Positions 32,590-37,308 of a stretch of 37,308 nucleotides of DNA are shown here, piece by piece; within the stretch, counting starts at the first letter, position 1, and every line of letters begins with the position of its first letter. Location: contig CALVXH010000007.1 in NCBI GenBank assembly GCA_944368945.1, positions 1 to 37,308 of the forward strand, in the 5' to 3' direction. This DNA is from an uncultured Bacilli bacterium. GTDB lineage: Bacteria > Bacillota_I > Bacilli_A > RFN20 > CAG-826. Under the pieces are notes generated by a model, which was not told the origin of the DNA, did no database searches, and was given only the letters and a program-made list of their open reading frames with translations. Position numbers and translations under genes: made by a program.

Positions 32590-34203
32590 TTATTCACTTA
32601 CTACTAAATCATAATATCCATATCCACCATCAGTATCTGAATAGGATAAACTATATGAATCGCTATATGAATAATAAGATATAGAGTATGTTTTATTTTC
32701 AACTACTAATTCAACTCTTGTATCAGACTTTCTAGTAATTGAATCAACACTTACTCCATCAATAGTAGCTTCAGTTGCTGAAGTTATTGTAATTGTATGT
32801 GATAATCCATCATCATCTTCATAAGTAAATGTTTTAACAAATTTTAAGAATGGATCTTCTTCAACAGGAATCGATTTAATATCAAATGGAAATGTTATAG
32901 TGCCACCAACTTGTTCAAATGTAATAGTTGTTTTGTCAAACATTTCATCACCAAATTCAATTGTTTTAAGTTTATAGTCATCACCTAAAGTAACTTTTAC
33001 ATATGTTGAACTTGCTGAGAATGGGTTTAAGTTAAAAGAGTAATAATATGCAATAGTTCCAGCGAATTCATTCTCACAAATAAATTCTTTATCACTAATT
33101 ACACTAAATAATTCACTGGCTGCAATTAAGAAATTACCTCTTTCACTTCTTAAGCTTGTAAGTAAAATATCATCGCCTTCTTTAACTGGATAAAAACTTC
33201 TTTCATAAGTCATAACTGAAGGATCTTCTTCACTTGGAGTTGCACTTATTTGATAAACATCATTATTAACAACACAAGCACCACTTCCTTCAACATCGCC
33301 ATAACCATAATCTGCTAGTATATAAACTAAATCATTAGTATAGTAGCCATCAAAAGTATATTTATCTGCATTTTCCCAATCATTAGCTTCATAAGTAGAT
33401 AGTTGCTCAACATGAACTTTTAAATTAGCTGTATTAACTTCTTGCAAGGCCGCATTTAACTTGCTATGTTCCGCTTTATGTTCATATGGAGATGGGTATT
33501 CTAATCTAGGAACATCAACACCAAATTTTTCAAATGTTAATTCACTACTAATAGTGACTTCACCAAAATATGAATCCATTACTTTAGAAGTAGCTTTAAA
33601 TGTTTTAAATTGACCATCTTCAATAGTTAAAGTTACACTTTCCAAAGTTTGGAAATTATAGTTAGTTAAAGAGCCAACTAAATCAAGAGCATTAGCTAGC
33701 GCAGCATCAGTTCCTAAATTTAACTCGTAAACACCTTCAGTACTTGTTGCATTAAAATCATATAAACTTAATTCTTTAAATGGATTATCGTAATCATCCC
33801 AACTTGCAACATTACCTTCATCATCTGTCATTGGACTAAAGACTTGTTTATTTTGCAAATTAATTCCACAAATCGTTGGAACTCCACCAATTTTAAATAT
33901 TCTTCCTTCATTAACTCCATCAACATTTTCAAGTTTCATATGATAGGAGTCATCTTTAAAAGCAACATCTATTGTTGAGATATTGTCACCATTTTCACCA
34001 TATTTTTCATTAACACTACCTGTTAACTCTAAATCACCTTTTAAAATTTCTAATTTCTTTTCATCAAGAACGTTAGTAACTTCTTCTTCGTTGTTTCCTT
34101 CTTCTTTTGAAGTATCCTCATTTAAAGGAGGCAAAGTGCTTTCACAAGAAGCAAGAGTAAACATTAAAAATCCGCTTAAAATTAAAATTGACTTTCTTTT
34201 CAT
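32590..34203 (-). CDS. Putative surface lipoprotein (537 aa)
   Basis: Start chosen at the ATG at 34203, 9 nt after AAGGG; an in-frame TTG at 34221 overlaps that ribosome binding site. Signal peptide with lipobox TLASC (Cys20), then an acidic low-complexity linker (EDTSKEEGNNEEEV). Residues about 35-210 (LEILKGDLELTGSV ... YHMKLENVDGVNEGRIF ... FKTFKATSKV) look like a LolA/LppX-type half-barrel. The following region (ALQEVNTANLKVHVEQLSTYE) may be a second similar domain. The C-terminal 80 residues (FTYEDDDGLSHTITITS) are a small beta domain. It is transcribed on its own or with the upstream 840-aa gene and is separated from module 1 by a terminator and a new promoter. Function unknown; a lipid- or ligand-binding envelope role is a guess from the fold resemblance. 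Confidence 0.72.
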   Translation of the reverse strand: MKRKSILILSGFLMFTLASCESTLPPLNEDTSKEEGNNEEEVTNVLDEKKLEILKGDLELTGSVNEKYGENGDNISTIDVAFKDDSYHMKLENVDGVNEGRIFKIGGVPTICGINLQNKQVFSPMTDDEGNVASWDDYDNPFKELSLYDFNATSTEGVYELNLGTDAALANALDLVGSLTNYNFQTLESVTLTIEDGQFKTFKATSKVMDSYFGEVTISSELTFEKFGVDVPRLEYPSPYEHKAEHSKLNAALQEVNTANLKVHVEQLSTYEANDWENADKYTFDGYYTNDLVYILADYGYGDVEGSGACVVNNDVYQISATPSEEDPSVMTYERSFYPVKEGDDILLTSLRSERGNFLIAASELFSVISDKEFICENEFAGTIAYYYSFNLNPFSASSTYVKVTLGDDYKLKTIEFGDEMFDKTTITFEQVGGTITFPFDIKSIPVEEDPFLKFVKTFTYEDDDGLSHTITITSATEATIDGVSVDSITRKSDTRVELVVENKTYSISYYSYSDSYSLSYSDTDGGYGYYDLVVSE

Positions 34204-34336
34204 TTTTTTCATTCCCTTCAATTAAGTAAAACTATATCACTATTATGAATTTAAAATATACCTTATTCTAATTTCTTAATACTTTAAAAAAACAGCTGAT
34301 ACAATCAACTTTAAATATAAAGTAATCTTAATACAA

Positions 34337-36859
34337 TTATTTCAAAGTAATGATATAGTCTAAAGTTTTTAAATCACTATAAATAATTTTAACATTAAAA
34401 TCACTACTTAAAAAATAATTTAATAAGCCAAATAATAAATATTTATTCCATGTATAAGAAATCAAAGGAAAAGCTAAGTAAGAATTAAACTCAACAATAT
34501 GTAACTCATTATTAACTTTTACTAATTCACTTAAAGTGTTTTTAATCTCTAAAATTGTTTCATTTGATAAATTTAATTTATTAATTTTAATAAACTTATT
34601 CTTATCCACTAATATGAATTCATTTAAATAATCTAAATAAAATTCTAGATAATTTTGTATAGGTCTAAGTCCATTACCTTTTATATAATTTAAAACATCC
34701 TTAGTTGAAAATTCATCTAGTGAAGATAAATATTTAGCAATTATTTCAAATTGATTGACATTACTTGTCTTTTTTAAGGAAATTAATGGACGCTTAAAGT
34801 AATATAAATCATTAAATAGTGTTTTAAGTAAGGAGAATAATCTAAAGTGATTATTAATATCTTTATTTATAAGTAAAGAAAATAAATCAACATCTCTTTC
34901 TTTTAAATAGTCAAATAGTCCTCTTGAAGTAATAAATCCTAATTTAGAATCTAGTATATAAGTATTTAATATTTCTTTTAATTTAAGAATATTTTCATTA
35001 GATAATTCTAATTTATTTAAAGGAATAAACTTTTCACTTTCAAATTGAACATAAGTATTTAAAGAATTAATCGCATTTAAAAAGATATATTCATTAATGT
35101 CTTTATATAAAGCATTGAAATTAGAGAAACTAACTTCTTCATTATTAGACTTTAAATAATTGATTGCTACATCTTTAAAAGACTCTTTTAAAGATAAAGG
35201 CTTAATATATTCTCTAGTATGAATAAAGTTATCTTTTAAGTAACTATCAATTAAACCTTTTAAATAATAACGATTATTAACTTTATATCCTTTTAGTTCA
35301 TCTTTAAATTTAATAAATAAATCCTCATATTTAATAATTGATTTATTTTCCATTATAAAATCTAAAATTTTATCAATTAATTCATCACCAAGTTTAATTA
35401 CATTATTACTAGCTTTATAAGTTCCTTTATCAATTAAAATATAATTGTATTTATTCATGATACCTTCTAAAGAGCGTCTAGTGATATTAAATGAATAATT
35501 AAAAATCTCTTCGCACTTATGATTTAAATAATAGATATTACTAGGATCACTAAATTTAAATCCATCAATAAACTTTTCATTAATTAAGTTAGCTATAATT
35601 TCACTTTCATTTTTGCCTTTTCTTAAATAATAATGTCTATCAGCAATATAACGGAAATTAGAGAGTGTAATAACCTTATTAAACTCAATAAACGAATTAA
35701 ATTCATTCTCTAAAATATAGAGGTTATGATGCAATAAAAATTCATCAATATAACTCATAATGCTAAATTCATAAGATATATAAATGATGTTATATTCTTT
35801 AGAAAGTACTAAGTTATTTTCAAATAATGAATATAAATAAAACAATTTATTAACTAGTAAGTTATCATTAAAATAATTATTAAACTCTTCAAAACTAAGA
35901 TATTTTTTATCTTTTTTAATAATTTTAAATAAATTAAATAAAGGTATATTTATTAAATCTAATTCTTTAAGTTTAATTTTTTTATTAACGTTATTTAAAA
36001 TTATTCTAACTCTATCTTTAGTTCTAGAAATTTTATTAGAGATTTCTTCATTAGTTAATTTAGTATCATTAATAAAACCTTCTTTTAAGCTTAATGTTTC
36101 TTTTTCAATATTAGTTAATTTATTTAAAGTATTTTCAATTAATTCTTTAATAACATCTATAGTAAGTTTATTTCTTAATGACTTTAATATATTAATGAAA
36201 TCTTTATAGTCAAAAAATACTAGTAAAGTAATCAAATCATAATCTAATAAGGTTATGTCATTAAAAGTATTAACAGCATTTCTATATAAAAGTTTAACTA
36301 GTTTTTGATTCTTAAATAATAAAGAAATATCTGTAGTTAAATAAGATTCATCTACTTCTTTAATAGCTTTTTTAACCTTTTCTTTTATCAAATCATAATT
36401 ATATAAAAAGTTAAAAATATAAGCTTTTATATAAGTTTCATTATATTCTTTATAATCATTTAAAGCTGCAACTACATAAGGCAAATAGTCTTCAATATAA
36501 ATGTCTGCTTGTAAAAATATTCTAGATAAATCAATAGTTAAGGTGACTCTATCTTTTAAGCGATAAGCATTTAAGTAAACTATATTAGTACTTTTAAAAA
36601 TGCTTTCAAAAGTTTGAAATAATGGGCAGCCAACATTTTTACGATATACTCTAAGAATTTTATTAATATAATTAATTAGAATCGATCTTTTAACTTTAAT
36701 ATTTCTTTTTTCCAAATAAGTATTTACGTTTTTATATACTTCTTCACTTATCTCATTATATTTATCTAAAGACATAATTTCTTTAGCAACTAAATATTCT
36801 ATTATTCGATTATCAAAATAAATCGAATCTCCCTTACCATATAAATACTTACTCTTCAT
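34337..36859 (-). CDS. Large protein with sigma-70 region 4-like HTH and repeated winged-helix-like units
   Basis: 840 aa, Leu/Ile/Lys/Asn-rich, no signal peptide or membrane segment. Residues about 249-296 (NIEKETLSLKEGF ... LTNEEISNKISRTKDRVRII) match the sigma-70 region 4 helix-turn-helix pattern (ExE-x(n)-L-x-x-x-F ... LxEIxxxxxxTxxRVRxI). C-terminal parts contain repeated units: FIPLNKLELSNENILKLKEI (about 620) and FIKINKLNLSNETILEIKNT (about 780), each after a KD-x(n)-F/Y-L helix set. This suggests several winged-helix-like modules. No sigma region 2 was recognised, so it is probably not a working sigma factor. It could be the DNA-binding regulator of the adjacent surface locus (inference). 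Alternatives: an unrelated Mollicutes-specific protein. Confidence 0.6.
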   Translation of the reverse strand: MKSKYLYGKGDSIYFDNRIIEYLVAKEIMSLDKYNEISEEVYKNVNTYLEKRNIKVKRSILINYINKILRVYRKNVGCPLFQTFESIFKSTNIVYLNAYRLKDRVTLTIDLSRIFLQADIYIEDYLPYVVAALNDYKEYNETYIKAYIFNFLYNYDLIKEKVKKAIKEVDESYLTTDISLLFKNQKLVKLLYRNAVNTFNDITLLDYDLITLLVFFDYKDFINILKSLRNKLTIDVIKELIENTLNKLTNIEKETLSLKEGFINDTKLTNEEISNKISRTKDRVRIILNNVNKKIKLKELDLINIPLFNLFKIIKKDKKYLSFEEFNNYFNDNLLVNKLFYLYSLFENNLVLSKEYNIIYISYEFSIMSYIDEFLLHHNLYILENEFNSFIEFNKVITLSNFRYIADRHYYLRKGKNESEIIANLINEKFIDGFKFSDPSNIYYLNHKCEEIFNYSFNITRRSLEGIMNKYNYILIDKGTYKASNNVIKLGDELIDKILDFIMENKSIIKYEDLFIKFKDELKGYKVNNRYYLKGLIDSYLKDNFIHTREYIKPLSLKESFKDVAINYLKSNNEEVSFSNFNALYKDINEYIFLNAINSLNTYVQFESEKFIPLNKLELSNENILKLKEILNTYILDSKLGFITSRGLFDYLKERDVDLFSLLINKDINNHFRLFSLLKTLFNDLYYFKRPLISLKKTSNVNQFEIIAKYLSSLDEFSTKDVLNYIKGNGLRPIQNYLEFYLDYLNEFILVDKNKFIKINKLNLSNETILEIKNTLSELVKVNNELHIVEFNSYLAFPLISYTWNKYLLFGLLNYFLSSDFNVKIIYSDLKTLDYIITLK

Positions 36860-36874
36860 AATTTTACCAACTAT

Positions 36875-36880
36875 ATTATA
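36875..36880 (-). promoter_or_regulatory. -10 box of the 840-aa gene, very short leader
   Basis: TATAAT on the minus strand (36880-36875). Transcription would start near 36868, only about 9 nt before the ATG at 36859, and no clear ribosome binding site is present. The -35 is weak. Confidence 0.4.
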
Positions 36881-36955
36881 CCGATAAATTGCCTAAATAC
36901 ATACATTATTTTCATATAAAGTAAGATTAAAATGTCATTTTATTAATAAAATAAA

Positions 36956-36983
36956 AGAGTTGATAGATTTTTCTATCAACTCT
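36956..36983 (-). terminator. Intrinsic terminator of the broken gene
   Basis: Perfect 12-bp stem AGAGTTGATAGA (36956-36967) / TCTATCAACTCT (36972-36983) with a TTTT loop, followed on the minus strand by a T-rich tract (TTTATTTTATT). It lies 20 bp after the stop at 37003, so it belongs to the truncated gene. The rest of the stretch 36881-36955 is A+T rich with no feature seen. Confidence 0.8.
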
Positions 36984-37002
36984 AGAAAGTTATAACTAGT
37001 TA

Positions 37003-37104
37003 TTATTGAATTAAACCTTCTACCATGTATTCATAACCTCTTGCTTTAAAGGCTACAGTTTCATGGAATTTTTTATTTTCTTCGCCAGTCCCGTTTTTAG
37101 GAGT
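37003..37104 (-). pseudogene. 3' remnant of a gene cut by an insertion sequence
   Basis: An open frame on the minus strand encodes about 34 residues (TGEENKKFHETVAFK and GYEYMVEGLIQ) and ends at TAA 37005-37003, directly before a good terminator. Upstream it hits a stop at 37107-37105, within the sequence leading to the plus-strand transposase gene. There is no start codon or ribosome binding site, so this is the C-terminal end of a larger protein. I could not identify the protein. The disrupting junction is probably between 37093 and 37107. Confidence 0.55.
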
Positions 37105-37146
37105 TTAACACCTTAAAATTTAGGAGTAAGAGAAAAATTTGAAATT

Positions 37147-37183
37147 ATATCCATATTACTTAAGTAATATGGATATTTTTATT
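37147..37183 (+). terminator. 30-bp palindrome with T-tract upstream of the transposase
   Basis: Positions 37147-37176 are a perfect palindrome (half-site ATATCCATATTACTT) followed by TTTTATTT on the plus strand. It fits a terminator that shields the transposase gene from transcription entering from outside, as is common near insertion sequence ends. Confidence 0.6.
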
Positions 37184-37210
37184 TGGAAAAAATTTTATTT
37201 ATGTTATAAT
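37183..37210 (+). promoter_or_regulatory. Transposase promoter
   Basis: -35 TTGGAA (37183-37188), 16-bp spacer, -10 TATAAT (37205-37210). AGGAG ribosome binding site at about 37235-37239, then ATG at 37249. A short inverted pair AACACCTTA (37107-37115) / TAAGGTGTT (37220-37228) flanks the palindrome and promoter. Confidence 0.6.
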
Positions 37211-37248
37211 AAGGGTGCTAAGGTGTTTAGAAAAAGGAGCTATTACTT

Positions 37249-37308
37249 ATGTCATATTTTTTGAAAAAAACTAAACCTTCTAAAAAAGGCGTATATCTAC
37301 AAATTTAT
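37249..37308 (+). CDS. IS1634-like transposase, N-terminal 20 codons (continues beyond window)
   Basis: The 20 visible residues begin MSYFLKKTKPSKKG and end VYLQIY, which is the typical opening of IS1634-family DDE transposases in Bacillota (YFLKKTKxxKGxYLQIYES). AGGAG 9-10 nt upstream and a good promoter. Only the start is in the window, so whether the element is intact cannot be seen. It is the likely cause of the truncated gene at 37003-37104. Confidence 0.7.
   Translation, partial: MSYFLKKTKPSKKGVYLQIY

Noticed and set aside
1-37308. Genetic code 4 (TGA as Trp), suggested by the A+T-rich, mollicute-like composition
   Set aside because: Trp is TGG throughout and several genes end in TGA at overlapping ATGA junctions, so the standard bacterial code applies.
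1-37308. CRISPR array, tRNA or rRNA genes, prophage
   Set aside because: No regularly spaced identical repeats, no cloverleaf-like or rRNA segments and no phage structural or integrase genes were recognised.

Overview
Organism: the DNA is very A+T rich. Tryptophan is written TGG and TGA is a normal stop (for example in the ATGA gene junctions), so this is genetic code 11 and not the Mycoplasma/Spiroplasma code 4. SipW-type signal peptidases, TasA/camelysin-like secreted proteins, Cys lipoproteins, GGAGG ribosome binding sites and absence of any outer-membrane machinery point to a low-GC monoderm. A gut lineage of Bacilli/Erysipelotrichia or a code-11 mollicute relative (RF39- or Acholeplasma-like) is likely. 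That placement is inference.

Layout: almost everything is on the minus strand and reads right to left. At the right edge is the 5' end of an IS1634-like transposase (plus strand, 37249 onward). Next to it is the 3' stub of a broken gene (37003-37104), apparently cut by the insertion. Then come an 840-aa protein with a sigma-70 region 4-like helix-turn-helix (34337-36859) and a lipoprotein (32590-34203). A 389-bp gap (32201-32589) holds a terminator, two ACCTAGGT palindromes, a possible small RNA and a strong promoter. That promoter starts module 1, about 18.5 kb and 15 tightly packed genes (32185 to 13719). One plus-strand membrane gene (13028-13732), probably leaderless, separates it from module 2, at least 10 genes (12882 to the left edge), which has its own promoter.

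The main observation is that modules 1 and 2 are two paralogous versions of one multi-part cell-envelope system. Each has: (i) small secreted proteins with a SipW-like signal peptide ending in a GF(S/A)xW(I/V)-type motif (six in tandem in module 1, one in module 2); (ii) cassette A, a SipW-type signal peptidase, a membrane-anchored McrB-like AAA+ ATPase and a DUF2357/McrC-like protein ending in a zinc ribbon; (iii) cassette B, an ABC ATPase, an ABC permease and a membrane-anchored beta-helix protein; (iv) cassette C, a repeat lipoprotein with an InlB-like C-terminus, a small SipW-type protein and a very large beta-rich surface protein. Cassette order is A-B-C in module 1 and A-C-B in module 2, while gene order inside each cassette is kept.

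Working model (inference): small TasA-like subunits and large beta-rich proteins are translocated, trimmed by the module's own SipW peptidase and assembled on the surface together with the lipoprotein. The ABC exporter services the membrane-anchored beta-helix protein. The AAA+/zinc-ribbon pair acts from the cytosolic face of the membrane as an energised assembly, quality-control or signalling device. It could instead be a defence device, since its nearest relatives are McrBC-type. The large protein of module 1 also carries a Hint (hedgehog/intein-like) domain. I know of no described system with this composition.
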